Positions 49,550 to 59,683 of a stretch of 64,000 bases of DNA are shown here, piece by piece. The position numbers and the translations under genes were made by a program. Below the pieces are notes generated by a model that did no database searches, was not told where the DNA came from, and was given only the letters and a program-made list of their open reading frames with translations. Source of the stretch: Neisseria bacilliformis. GTDB taxonomy: Bacteria; Pseudomonadota; Gammaproteobacteria; Burkholderiales; Neisseriaceae. The DNA is taken from assembly GCF_014055025.1 (NCBI RefSeq), contig NZ_CP059571.1, positions 930,001 to 994,000 on the forward strand, written 5' to 3'. Within the stretch, counting starts at the first letter, position 1. The number at the start of each line of letters is the position of its first letter.

Positions 49550-51043
49550 ATGCTGCCCAGCCTGCCCCTGCCCAAAGACATCGTCCGCCCGCCCGAAACC
49601 ATCCTCGTCAACATCACCCCGCAGGAAACCCGCGTTGCCATCCTCGAAGAAAACAACATCTGCGAGCTGCACATCGAGCGCAATTCCGGCCACGGCCTGG
49701 TGGGCAACATCTATCTGGGCGTGGTGCGCCGCGTGCTGCCCGGCATGCAGAGCGCGTTTGTCGACATCGGCCTCGAACGCGCCGCCTTCCTCCACATCGT
49801 CGACATCCTCGAACAGCGAAAAAACCCCGAAGCCGCCCAGCGCATCGAACACGTCCTCTTTGAAGGGCAGACCCTGCTGGTGCAGGTCATCAAAGACCCC
49901 ATCAACAGCAAAGGCGCGCGCCTCTCCACCCAAATCTCCCTGGCCGGCCGCTTCCTCGTGCACCTGCCGCAGGAAGAGCACATCGGCGTCTCCCAGCGCA
50001 TCGAAGACCACGAAGAACGCCACAACCTGCGCGGCCGCCTCAACAGCCTGCTGCCGCCCGACTCCGCCCACGGCTACATCATCCGCACCAGCGCGGAAAC
50101 CGCCACCGACGCCGAATTGCAGGCCGACATCGGCTACCTCACAAAAGTGTGGCAGGACATCCGCAGCAAAGCCAAAACCCGCCCCGCCGGCTCGCTGCTG
50201 TATCAAGACCTGCCCCTGAGCCTGCGCGTGCTGCGCGACATGTTTAGCGGCAACACCCGCGAAATCCTCGTCGATTCCAAAGAAAACTTCGCCAAAATGC
50301 AGGACTTCGCCGCCCAATACGTGCAGGACGCGCCGGAAAAAATCAAACTCTTCAACGGCGAACGCCCCCTGTTTGAAACCCACAACGTCGAAGCCGAAAT
50401 CAACCGCGCCCTGCAACCGCGCGTCAGCCTCAACTTCGGCAGCTACCTCATCATCGAAGCCACCGAAGCCATGACCACCATCGACGTGAACACCGGCGGC
50501 TTCGTCGGCGCGCGCAACTTCGACGAAACCATCTTCAAAACCAACCTCGAAGCCTGCCACGCCATCGCCCGCGAACTGCGCCTGCGCAACCTCGGCGGCA
50601 TCATCATCATCGACTTCATCGACATGGCCTCCGACATCCACCGCGAAGCCGTATTGCAGGAGCTGGCCAAAGCCCTCAGCTTCGACCGCACCCGCGTAAC
50701 CCTCAACGGCTTCACCAGCCTCGGCCTGGTGGAGCTCACCCGCAAACGCACCCGCGAAAACCTCAGCCACGTCCTGTGCGAACCCTGCCCCGCCTGCCAG
50801 GGCAGAGGCCGTCTGAAAACCGCGCAAACCGTCTGCTACGAAATCCAGCGCGAAATCGTGCGCGAAAACCGCCGCTTCGACGCCAAAGAATTCCGCATCC
50901 TCGCCTCGCCCGAAGTCATCGACCTGTTTCTCGACGAAGAATCCCAGTCGCTTGCCATGCTCATCGACTTCATCGGCAAACCCATCTCCCTGGCCGTGGA
51001 AAACAGCTACACGCAGGAACAGTTTGATGTTGTGCTCGTGTGA
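49550..51043 (+). CDS. rng: Ribonuclease G
   Basis: RNase G matures the 16S 5' end and decays some mRNAs. The 497-residue protein has the S1-like N-terminal domain (ILVNITPQETRVAILEENN, GNIYLGVVRRVLPGMQSAFV), catalytic Asp sites (TTIDVNTGGFVGARN and GGIIIIDFIDM) and the Zn-link CEPCPACQGRG. It lacks the long degradosome-scaffold tail of RNase E. A DUS is read in frame as GRLKTA next to the Zn-link. The start at 49550 matches homologues; an ATG at 49520 is possible. Confidence 0.93.
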   Translation: MLPSLPLPKDIVRPPETILVNITPQETRVAILEENNICELHIERNSGHGLVGNIYLGVVRRVLPGMQSAFVDIGLERAAFLHIVDILEQRKNPEAAQRIEHVLFEGQTLLVQVIKDPINSKGARLSTQISLAGRFLVHLPQEEHIGVSQRIEDHEERHNLRGRLNSLLPPDSAHGYIIRTSAETATDAELQADIGYLTKVWQDIRSKAKTRPAGSLLYQDLPLSLRVLRDMFSGNTREILVDSKENFAKMQDFAAQYVQDAPEKIKLFNGERPLFETHNVEAEINRALQPRVSLNFGSYLIIEATEAMTTIDVNTGGFVGARNFDETIFKTNLEACHAIARELRLRNLGGIIIIDFIDMASDIHREAVLQELAKALSFDRTRVTLNGFTSLGLVELTRKRTRENLSHVLCEPCPACQGRGRLKTAQTVCYEIQREIVRENRRFDAKEFRILASPEVIDLFLDEESQSLAMLIDFIGKPISLAVENSYTQEQFDVVLV

Positions 51044-51084
51044 GACCGTCTGAAAACGTTTTACCCGTTTTCAGACGGCCTCCG
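51044..51084. terminator. DUS-pair terminator after rng (one arm degenerate)
   Basis: AGACCGTCTGAAAACG faces CGTTTTCAGACGGCCT; the first arm has A for G. Confidence 0.7.
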
Positions 51085-51120
51085 TCCCGTTTTTTTAACC
51101 AACTTCCGACAGGAAACCCC

Positions 51121-51477
51121 ATGAAAAAAACCGCCCTCCTCATCCTCGCCGCCGCACTGGCCGCCACCGCCCAAGCCGCCCCGAAAGCGCATGCCCAACC
51201 GCTCGAATTCGGCGAAGACGGCTGCATCCCCGCGCTCAAAGTCCGCGCCGGCGCACGCTACACCATAAACAACCCGCACGAATCCGCCCTTCTGTCCGCC
51301 GACGCCTGCTTCGGCACAGTGCGCGACGCCGCCGGCAAAAAACTGCCCTTGGAGCAGGGCACCGAACCCGAAACCGGCAAATCCTCCTGCTTTGCCGAAC
51401 TCGAAAAAGGCCGCCACACCCTGTCCCTCCCCCGCAGCGGCATCATCAAAAACCTCTGCCTGCACGGCGGGCAATAA
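51121..51477 (+). CDS. Hypothetical exported protein
   Basis: The 118-residue protein has a signal peptide (1-20, ending AQAAP). The small mature domain has four cysteines (DGCIPA, DACFGT, SSCFAE, NLCLHG). No family recognised; its size and even spacing of cysteines suggest a disulfide-bonded periplasmic domain. AGGAAA precedes the ATG. Confidence 0.65.
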   Translation: MKKTALLILAAALAATAQAAPKAHAQPLEFGEDGCIPALKVRAGARYTINNPHESALLSADACFGTVRDAAGKKLPLEQGTEPETGKSSCFAELEKGRHTLSLPRSGIIKNLCLHGGQ

Positions 51478-51536
51478 GGTCTGAAACAGCGTCTGCCGAC
51501 AAACCCCGCGCGGGTTCGATGCAGGCAAAACGGTGA

Positions 51537-51582
51537 AGAGGCCGTCTGAAAAACCGATTTTGGTTTTTTCAGACGGCCTCTA
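51537..51582. terminator. DUS-pair hairpin terminator
   Basis: GAGGCCGTCTGAAAAACC faces GGTTTTTTCAGACGGCCTC. Confidence 0.75.
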
Positions 51583-51589
51583 CCCTTAG

Positions 51590-51693
51590 GTAGGGTGTGT
51601 GGCGCAAGCCACGCACGCGGTTTCATACTTGCGGGGCGCGGACATTTGCTGCCGTGCAGGGAACGCGTGCGTCGCCTCGGGGCGACACCCTAC
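51590..51693. repeat. Composite GTAGGG...CCCTAC hairpin pair
   Basis: First unit GTAGGGTGTGTGGCGCAAGC with CACGCACGCGG; second unit GAACGCGTGCGTCGCCTCGG with GGCGACACCCTAC, inverted. The whole is bounded by the inverted repeat GTAGGGTGT/ACACCCTAC. Confidence 0.65.
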
Positions 51694-51769
51694 GGATGGG
51701 CGGGCATGGGAAGGCCGTCTGAAAAACCGTATCGCGGCATTTTTCAGACGGCCTTTTGTGCGCCGCACG

Positions 51770-52207
51770 CTAACCTTCCCGCTGCCAGCGTGTTTTCTGT
51801 GCGAACACCAGCTTGTTGTCGGTGTATTTCACGCTGTCCAAATCCAATGCCCACACGTCGGTTTTCAAGGCCATTGCCTTGGCCATCGGGTGGGCGGCGG
51901 TGTATTGCGCGAGGGCGGCTTTGCGTTCTTCGCCCGCGAGGATGCGGGCGCGGGCGGCGAGCTGGATGCCGCTGATTTGTGTGAAACCCTCCGGCTGGCC
52001 GGCGATGGTGGCGGCGATGCGCGGGCTGGCGGCCATCATCGCGCCGTGGCGGGTGTTTTGCGAGGTGAGCACGATCAGGCGGGCGGCATCCGCGTCAAAC
52101 ACGTAAAAACAGCACGCGCTCCACACTTCGCCCGCATGGGCGGCGGCGATGCTGACCACATGGTTGGCGGCGAAAAAGGCGGCGATGTTGGCGGGAAACG
52201 GCGGCAT
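51770..52207 (-). CDS. YhbP-like (UPF0306) pyridoxamine-phosphate-oxidase-fold protein
   Basis: The 145-residue protein has a flavin-binding split-barrel pattern: FFAANHVVSIAAAHAGEVWS, CCFYVFDADAARLIVLTSQNT, RHGAMMAASPRIAATIAGQP. It fits the YhbP family, whose function is unknown. AAAGGA lies before the ATG at 52207; an ATG 12 codons upstream is less likely. Confidence 0.75.
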   Translation of the reverse strand: MPPFPANIAAFFAANHVVSIAAAHAGEVWSACCFYVFDADAARLIVLTSQNTRHGAMMAASPRIAATIAGQPEGFTQISGIQLAARARILAGEERKAALAQYTAAHPMAKAMALKTDVWALDLDSVKYTDNKLVFAQKTRWQREG

Positions 52208-52399
52208 GGTGCATCCTTTCGTGTGTGCGTGTGAAAAACTCATGGTACGACAAAGCGCGGCCGTGCCTTAGATTTTTGCGTTATCTGTTTAGAACACGCA
52301 GCGGCCGTCTGAAAAATTTGAGGCCGCCGCGCTTTGGTTTACAATCGCCGCTTTTCAGACGGCCTTATTTCAGACGGCCTTATTTATAAGGATTCCCTC

Positions 52400-53395
52400 A
52401 TGAGCATCATCGTAACCGGCGCGGTCGGCTTTATCGGCAGCAACATCGTCAAAGCACTCAACGCGCGCGGCATCACCGACATCGTCGCCGTGGACAACCT
52501 CACCAACGGCCAAAAATTCAAAAACCTCGCCGACTGCGACATCGCCCACTATCTCGACAAACACGAATTTATCCGCCAGGTGCGCGAGCACGTTTTCCCC
52601 TTCGAGGCCGAAGCCGTGTTCCACGAGGGCGCGTGTTCCGACACCATGAACCACGACGGCCGCTACATGATGGACAACAACTACCAGTACACGCTGGATT
52701 TGTTCGACTGGTGTCAGGACGAGCGCACTCCGTTTCTCTACGCGTCCAGCGCGGCGGTGTACGGCCGGGGCGAAGTGTTCTGCGAAGAACGCGCCCTCGA
52801 AGAGCCGCTGAACGTGTACGGCTATTCCAAATTCCTGTTCGACCAGGTATTGCGCCGCCGCATGGAGGAAGGCCTGACCGCGCAGGCGGCGGGCTTCCGC
52901 TATTTCAACGTGTACGGCGCGCGCGAGCAGCACAAAGGCCGCATGGCCTCCGTGGCCTTCCACCATTTCCACCAATACCGCGAACGGGGCTTCGTCGAAC
53001 TGTTCGGCAGCTACGACGGCTACCCCGCCGGCGGCCAGAGCCGCGATTTCGTCAGCGTGGAAGACGTGGCCAAAGTCAACCTGTTTTTCCTCGACCACCC
53101 CGAACGCTCGGGCATTTTCAATCTCGGCACCGGCCGCAGCCAGAGTTTCAACGAGCTGGCCGCCGCCACGGTAAACGCCTGCCGCGCCCTCGAAGGCAAG
53201 GAAGCACTCGGCCTGGAAGACTTAGTCGCGCAGGGGTTGATCCGCTACACCGAGTTCCCCGACGCGCTCAAAGGACGCTACCAGAGTTTCACCCAAGCCG
53301 ACATCTCCCGCCTGCGCGAAGCGGGCTACGCCGACGAATTCCTCACCGTGGAAGAGGGCGTGTCGCGCTATGTGCAATGGCTGGCGGCGCGTTGA
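52400..53395 (+). CDS. hldD: ADP-L-glycero-D-manno-heptose 6-epimerase
   Basis: HldD (RfaD/GmhD) makes the heptose donor for the LOS inner core. The 331-residue SDR enzyme has the NADP-binding [18 protein letters not shown] (3-20), [11 protein letters not shown], the catalytic [10 protein letters not shown] and [25 protein letters not shown] precedes the ATG at 52400. Two tandem inverted DUS lie in the leader (52353-52381), with TACAAT at 52341-52346. Confidence 0.96.
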   Translation: MSIIVTGAVGFIGSNIVKALNARGITDIVAVDNLTNGQKFKNLADCDIAHYLDKHEFIRQVREHVFPFEAEAVFHEGACSDTMNHDGRYMMDNNYQYTLDLFDWCQDERTPFLYASSAAVYGRGEVFCEERALEEPLNVYGYSKFLFDQVLRRRMEEGLTAQAAGFRYFNVYGAREQHKGRMASVAFHHFHQYRERGFVELFGSYDGYPAGGQSRDFVSVEDVAKVNLFFLDHPERSGIFNLGTGRSQSFNELAAATVNACRALEGKEALGLEDLVAQGLIRYTEFPDALKGRYQSFTQADISRLREAGYADEFLTVEEGVSRYVQWLAAR

Positions 53396-53412
53396 GGCCG
53401 TCTGAAAAAAGG

Positions 53413-53503
53413 GTAGGGCGGGTCTCGACCCACCGTTTGAACATGAAACATAAATACGGCGCATTGAGGCCGTCTGAAACGGTGGGTCAAAACCCGCCCT
53501 GCA
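53413..53503. repeat. Composite GTAGGGCGGGTC hairpin pair with internal DUS
   Basis: GTAGGGCGGGTCTCGACCCA with CCGTTT, then DUS, then the inverted AAACGGTGGGTCAAAACCCG with CCCTGC. The spacer to 53685 also holds a dRS3-like unit (53514-53560) and several DUS with the AACTTCGTTGGAAAC extension. Confidence 0.55.
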
Positions 53504-53685
53504 AAGCTGAGGCCGTCCCCGCCAGTACTCCTTCGGAGCATAAACGCGGGGATGACATTTCTGAAAAGGCCGTCTGAAAAACGGGAAAACGCTTTTTGGC
53601 CGTCTGAAACCGCGTTTTAACTTCGTTGGAAACCCGTTTTTCAGACGGCCTCAACTGCAGCCCCCTGCGCAAAAAAGGATTGCCC

Positions 53686-53910
53686 ATGTCCCAAACCCCC
53701 GATTTCCGCACGCCCGAACAGACCGCCGCCGAAACCGAACGGCTGCGGGCGCAAACCGCCTACGCCGAAGCGCAAACCCGTCTGGTTCAGGCGCAAACCC
53801 AGTTGGAAAAAGCCCGCGCCGCCAGCCGCGCCATGATTGCCGCCACCGTCGGCGTGCTGCTGGCGATACTGTTCGGGCTGGGCTTTGTGCTGCTGATGGC
53901 GCGCGGCTGA
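53686..53910 (+). CDS. Small membrane protein with coiled-coil segment
   Basis: The 74-residue protein has a polar Glu/Gln/Ala-rich helix with heptad-like repeats (AYAEAQTRLVQAQTQLEKA, about 25-43) followed by one transmembrane helix (about 49-71) and a short tail. Topology is probably N-in. No family recognised. It precedes ettA by 79 bp on the same strand. Confidence 0.6.
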   Translation: MSQTPDFRTPEQTAAETERLRAQTAYAEAQTRLVQAQTQLEKARAASRAMIAATVGVLLAILFGLGFVLLMARG

Positions 53911-53989
53911 TTTCAGGCTGCCGCCGAGCGCAAAACTCCGTTTTCAGACGGCCTCCATCCCCTTTCCCCATCTCATTCAAGGAGCATCT

Positions 53990-55666
<1,677 letters not shown>

Positions 55667-56009
55667 TTGGGGGGATAAAGGCAGCCTGCGAAGCGCAGCG
55701 GAGTTGCGAAGCTAAAAGGGGAAACGACGTTTCAGGCTGCCTCAACCGTTTTAGCTTCGCAGAAACTTGCTGCTCGTTTTAGCTTCGCTGAAATTCACTC
55801 CGTTCGTTTTCAGGTAGCCCGTAGGGTGTGCGGCTCTGCCACGCACCGTTTAACCCATGTTGAACGGCACATGAACAGGTTTGCATATCCCGCGCCAAGT
55901 GAACAAGCCATTGTTTTATTTTCAGGTAGCCCCAACGCCCTATCCGCGTTTCAGGCTGCCTATAATGCCGTTTGCCCCGTCCACCCCAAACCGCATCAGA
56001 AAGAACCCC
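55667..56009. repeat. Foreign-dialect DUS and repeat spacer (left part of the island)
   Basis: No gene. TTCAGGCTGCCT (inverted AG-kingDUS) at 55731 and 55950, TTCAGGTAGCCC (near inverted AG-eikDUS) at 55809 and 55921. CAACCGTTTTAGCTTCGCAG (55743) is repeated at 57862. A TATAAT at 55961-55966 may be the -10 of the next gene. A GTAGGGTGTGCGGCTCTGCC unit is at 55821. Confidence 0.7.
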
Positions 56010-57260
56010 ATGCCCGCCGAAATCCGCATCACCTATTCCCGCCTGAAAATGTTTGTGATGTCGCTCGTCCTGCTCGCCATCGCTGCTGCCGCATCGCCGC
56101 TGCTGTTTGTCGGCAGCCTGAAAGCCGTTCTAAGCGGTGCCCTTATCGTTTTGTTCTGCTTGGTGTTTGCCGCCCTGTTGCTCTACCGCACCGCCGACAG
56201 CCGCACCAAACTGGTGTTAAACGCCGACGGTATCCGCATCGTCCAAGCATTTGCCGAAGAAGAACTCGGCGGGAGCGATGCGAAAAGCGAGAGCAAAATC
56301 AAGCGCGAAAACGTTTTTTATCCGTGGGAACGGGTCAATAGCGTTGTTTTCGTTTATCCGTTTCCCGCCACTCTGCACCTGAGCAGCGAGCCTGTACACA
56401 AACTGGAAGCCGAACTGGAAGCCGATGGAACACTGCCCGACAACGCCACGCTTGACCAGCTTGAAGCACGCCTTGCCAAGCTACTTCATCTGTCGGACAG
56501 CATAAACCGCCTGCGCCATTTCGCCATCACCCTGCCCGTGATGCCCCTGCGGCACGGCAAACACCTGCCCGATTTAATCCGCACGCTGGCGGCAGAACCC
56601 GACAAAAGCCGCCGCCAAGCCGTGCTGAATGGTTTTTGCCAAACCTTTTTCCCCAAAGCCCTTGGTTCGCGCCCCGTCACGCCGCCCGAACCGCGCGAGT
56701 TCCCCGTCTGCCTGCCCGCCCAAGTCAGCATCCGCAGCATTGGCGGCGGCTATCCGCTGGCAAACATTTTGTGTGCCCTGATGCTTATCGGCAGCCTTGT
56801 TTTTGCCGCCGCAATCGTGCGCAACGCCGCCGATCCTGCCGACATACGCGAATTGCTGCCGCTGCTGCTCTTTGCCGCCATCGCTGCCGTCGCCGCCGCC
56901 GCGTGTGGGTGGCAGCTGTCCCGCTACCGCCGCCGTCGCGCCGTGCTTGCCGCCATCAACCGCCCCGAAGCGCAGCCGTGGAAACTCGTCGCCATCCCGA
57001 TTTACATCGCCGGCACCAATCACAAACTCAGGCGGACTTATTATTTCTACCCCGCGCCCGTCGCAGGCAAAATCCGCAAAATCACATTTAGCGACCACAA
57101 CTTCCAACCCGTGCGCCGCCACGGACAATATCTCGCCTTCGCCCCGCGAGGCGGCGGCGCGCCTGTTCCCATTGATGCCGAATTGCGCAATATCCGCGGT
57201 CTGAACCCGAACGAAAGCCGCGAGTTGCTACGCCAAATTAAAGAACTGGCGGCAGAGTGA
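56010..57260 (+). CDS. Membrane protein of unknown function
   Basis: The 416-residue protein has two N-terminal transmembrane helices (about 15-36 and 40-58) and a soluble part of about 180 residues. A second helix pair (about 248-268 and 278-298) and a C-terminal soluble domain follow. The two soluble parts read like PH-like beta domains (TKLVLNADGIRIVQAF, YPWERVNSVVFVYPF; RKITFSDHNFQPVR), which suggests a duplicated layout, but no family is named with confidence. Start at 56010 (MPAEIRITYSRLKMF). It lies among Kingella/Eikenella-type DUS, one of them inside the gene (GGCAGCCTGAA, 56112), so it is likely acquired. Confidence 0.65.
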   Translation: MPAEIRITYSRLKMFVMSLVLLAIAAAASPLLFVGSLKAVLSGALIVLFCLVFAALLLYRTADSRTKLVLNADGIRIVQAFAEEELGGSDAKSESKIKRENVFYPWERVNSVVFVYPFPATLHLSSEPVHKLEAELEADGTLPDNATLDQLEARLAKLLHLSDSINRLRHFAITLPVMPLRHGKHLPDLIRTLAAEPDKSRRQAVLNGFCQTFFPKALGSRPVTPPEPREFPVCLPAQVSIRSIGGGYPLANILCALMLIGSLVFAAAIVRNAADPADIRELLPLLLFAAIAAVAAAACGWQLSRYRRRRAVLAAINRPEAQPWKLVAIPIYIAGTNHKLRRTYYFYPAPVAGKIRKITFSDHNFQPVRRHGQYLAFAPRGGGAPVPIDAELRNIRGLNPNESRELLRQIKELAAE

Positions 57261-57267
57261 GGATAGA

Positions 57268-57454
57268 AGGCAGCCTGAAAAACAGGTGGCGTTTGTCGGG
57301 CATTGATGCCCGACAAACGAATGCCAGCAAATTAAAAAACATCAGGCATCAGCCCGACCTACCAAACTGCGCTCGTTTTCAGGTAGCCTCAAATACCCGT
57401 TATCCGCGTTTCAGGCTGCCTCCTCATTTACCCATCATCACAAAGGAAAAAACC
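57268..57454. repeat. Foreign-dialect DUS and GTCGGGCAT hairpins
   Basis: AGGCAGCCTGAA (AG-kingDUS, 57268-57279), TTCAGGTAGCCT (exact inverted AG-eikDUS, 57378-57389) and TTCAGGCTGCCT (57410-57421). Between them TTGTCGGGCATTGATGCCCG and GGCATCAGCCCGACCTACC form a hairpin pair. Confidence 0.7.
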
Positions 57455-57706
57455 ATGCCTTTCACCGACACCCAAACCACTAGCCTGCTCGCCGTAAAAG
57501 GCGTGGGCAAAACCGTGTTGCAACGCTTGCAGCAAATGGGTTTGGACGACGTAGCCAAGCTGGCAGCGGCAGACCCCGCCGATATTTTGCAGCAGGGCGG
57601 GGCAATCACAGGCGCAAGCTGCTGGAAAAACAGCCCGCAAGCCAAAGCAGCCATTACCGCCGCCGTGGCTTGGGCACAGGCACGGCAAGGTAATGAGGTA
57701 GCCTGA
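57455..57706 (+). CDS. Small helix-hairpin-helix protein
   Basis: The 83-residue protein has one clear HhH-type unit, SLLAVKGVGKTVLQRLQQMG, followed by LDDVAKLAAADPADIL, the usual form of DNA-binding or scaffold HhH domains. A second part (TAAVAWAQA) is helical. No signal peptide, unlike ComEA. AAAGGAAA precedes the ATG. The stop codon lies within an AGGTAGCCTGAA sequence, a variant of the foreign DUS. Role unknown; nucleic-acid binding is inference. Confidence 0.65.
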   Translation: MPFTDTQTTSLLAVKGVGKTVLQRLQQMGLDDVAKLAAADPADILQQGGAITGASCWKNSPQAKAAITAAVAWAQARQGNEVA

Positions 57707-57957
57707 AACGCAGTTCAGCGTAGCTAAAACGAGTAAAACGCGTTTTAACGAAACCGAAAGCCCAAAAGCCGTTTCAAACTGCCTAAACTGTTTCGTATTG
57801 TGCCAACGCACCCAGCCGTTTCCTCCGTTTTCGCCACGCCAAACTTCGTTTCCAGGCTGCCCAACCGTTTTAGCTTCGCAGAAACTCGCTGCGCTCGTTT
57901 TAACTTCATTGAAGCTAGCGCTTTCAGGTAGTCCACCCCTTTGCCAAAGAACAACCC
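57707..57957. repeat. Repeat-rich spacer on the right of the HhH gene
   Basis: CAACCGTTTTAGCTTCGCAG (57862) is a second copy of the sequence at 55743, and the extension CGTTTTAACTTCATTGAAGC follows. A degraded TTTCAGGTAGTCC is near 57921. No gene seen. Confidence 0.6.
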
Positions 57958-58641
57958 ATGAACCTAAAACACTTCAAACACTTCGCCCGCCTGTTCCGCC
58001 TGCAATACCAGCCCCAACCGCGCACACTGCCGCCGCAGCCGTATTTTCCCAACGGCATCGGCTACGGCGCACACCGCGTGCCGCACAGCGAACTGCCGCC
58101 GATGGGCGGATTGCCTGACAACATGGGTGCGCTGGGCGGGTTCTACCGCCATATCCGCATCGGCGAATTGAACGAAAGCTACGGTTTCCTGCCGCTGCTG
58201 GATGGCGTGTTGGTATGGCTGGAATACGAGGAATTGGCAGATGCCCCCGAAGGCTGGTCTGTCGGCGTGGACAGCAAAACGCACGAGCTTGCACCCACGT
58301 AGGGCTGGCTGCCTGGCTGGGTGATTTTCGCGCGGCTGATTGACGATTCCGTGCTGTTCACCGACACCGCAGAATCCGAATGCCCTGTATTTTGGCTGCC
58401 CACGGGCTACGGCACATTGGACAAGCGCGTGCCCGTCGCCCCGGGCTTGGCGGCTTTTATGGAAACGCTGGCAGCGTTGCGCGAGTTGGAAACGGCATAC
58501 GAAAACAGCGGGCGGGCAATTTTCTGCGATGAAGATGGTTGCGGGTTTGCCGAAGCATGGTCGCAAGAGGTGCGGGCGGTGGTGGAAAAATATCTGCCCG
58601 AACACGCGGCGGGGTTTTGCGCGGCCTTGGATGTTTGTTGA
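57958..58641 (+). pseudogene. SUKH/SMI1-like protein gene interrupted by an amber codon
   Basis: The frame from 57958 codes 114 residues (MNLKHFKHFARLFRLQYQP..., then LPLLDGVLVWLEYEELADAPEGW) and stops at TAG 58300-58302. The same frame continues without a further stop to 58641 with GWLPGWVIFARLIDDSVLFT, CPVFWLPTGYGTLDKRVPVA and APGLAAFMETLAALRELE. The pattern of a WVIF strand, CPV strand and a Leu-rich F-x-E-x-L helix is like SMI1/KNR4 (SUKH) proteins, many of which are immunity proteins to toxins. One base change (TAG to TAC or TGG) would restore about 227 residues. It lies in the foreign-dialect island. Confidence 0.5.
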
Positions 58642-58803
58642 TTGCCAACAGACGTCGAACGCCATCGGAGGCCGTCCCCGCCTACGCGAGGATGACGTTT
58701 CTGAAAACGCGGCGGCGATAAAGTTAACACTGCGCTTTCAGACGGCCTTTGCCGGTGCAGGCGGGCAAAGCGGCGCGGGTATGGACAAACAGGAGGAAAA
58801 AGC
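58642..58803. repeat. dRS3-like unit and inverted DUS before the TauE gene
   Basis: GAGGCCGTCCCCGCCTACGC with GAGGATGACGTTTCTG (58668-58703) is an inverted dRS3-like repeat; an inverted resident DUS (TTCAGACGGCCT) is at 58737. This is where the resident dialect resumes. Confidence 0.6.
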
Positions 58804-59616
58804 ATGTGGACGTTTGAAACAGTGGCGGTGATGCTGGCGGCGGGGTCGCTGGCGGGGGTGGTGGCCGGGATGTTCGGCGTGGGCGGCGGCACGATTCTGG
58901 TGCCGCTGGTGTTGTGGGTGTTGCAGATTCAGGGTGTGGAGGGGTTCGCCTACGCGCAGCACACGGCGGTGGGAACGTCGTTTGCGGTGATGGTGTTCAC
59001 CTCGTTTTCCAGCGCACTGTCGCAGCACCGCAAAGGCGCGGTGGACTGGCGGATTCTGAAAAGCATGATTCCGGGCGTGCTGCTGGGGGTGGCGGCGGGT
59101 GCGCTGGTGTCGCGCCATTTGCCGAACAAGGGCTTGCAGGTGTTTTTCGCGCTGTTTGCCGCCGTGATCGCCGTGCGCTCTCTGGCGGGAATCAAGCCTG
59201 TGCCCTCGCGCCAGCTTCCCGGGCGCGGCGGCCTGTTTTCGGCGGGCAGCCTGTTCGGCCTTTTGTCGAGTTGGATCGGTATCGGCGGCGGCTCGCTCAC
59301 TGTGCCGTTTCTCACCTTCTGCAATGTGCCGGTGCACCGCGCCATCGGCACGTCGGCGGCCTTGGGCTGGCCGATCGCGCTGGCGGGGGCTTTGGGCTAT
59401 TGGTATGCGGGCATCGGTGCGGCGGGTCTGCCCGCAGGCTCGGCGGGCTTTGTCTATCTGCCGGCGGTGGCGGTGTTGGCGGTGGCCACGCTGCTGTCCG
59501 CGCCGCTGGGGGTGCGTCTTTCCCACCGCTTACCCGCCGCGCGTTTGAAACAGGGCTTCGGCATCCTGCTGCTGCTGATTGCGCTGCGCATGGCGTGGAA
59601 GATTGTGGCGGGGTAG
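58804..59616 (+). CDS. TauE/SafE-family permease
   Basis: The 270-residue protein has about eight transmembrane helices and the duplicated family motif GMFGVGGGTILVPLVLW (about 21-37) and IGIGGGSLTVPFL (about 158-170). Such proteins move sulfite, sulfonates or other organic anions. The substrate is unknown; cysJ and cysN a few kilobases away make a sulfur compound possible. It has a strong AGGAGG site. Confidence 0.88.
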   Translation: MWTFETVAVMLAAGSLAGVVAGMFGVGGGTILVPLVLWVLQIQGVEGFAYAQHTAVGTSFAVMVFTSFSSALSQHRKGAVDWRILKSMIPGVLLGVAAGALVSRHLPNKGLQVFFALFAAVIAVRSLAGIKPVPSRQLPGRGGLFSAGSLFGLLSSWIGIGGGSLTVPFLTFCNVPVHRAIGTSAALGWPIALAGALGYWYAGIGAAGLPAGSAGFVYLPAVAVLAVATLLSAPLGVRLSHRLPAARLKQGFGILLLLIALRMAWKIVAG

Positions 59617-59632
59617 GGCGTTTGCGGAATAA

Positions 59633-59678
59633 AAGGCCGTCTGAAAACCGGTTTTACAGGTTTTCAGACGGCCTTTTT
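59633..59678. terminator. Bidirectional DUS-pair terminator
   Basis: AAAAGGCCGTCTGAAAACC and GGTTTTCAGACGGCCTTTTT between the convergent TauE and pqiA genes. Confidence 0.85.
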
Positions 59679-59683
59679 GCGTG

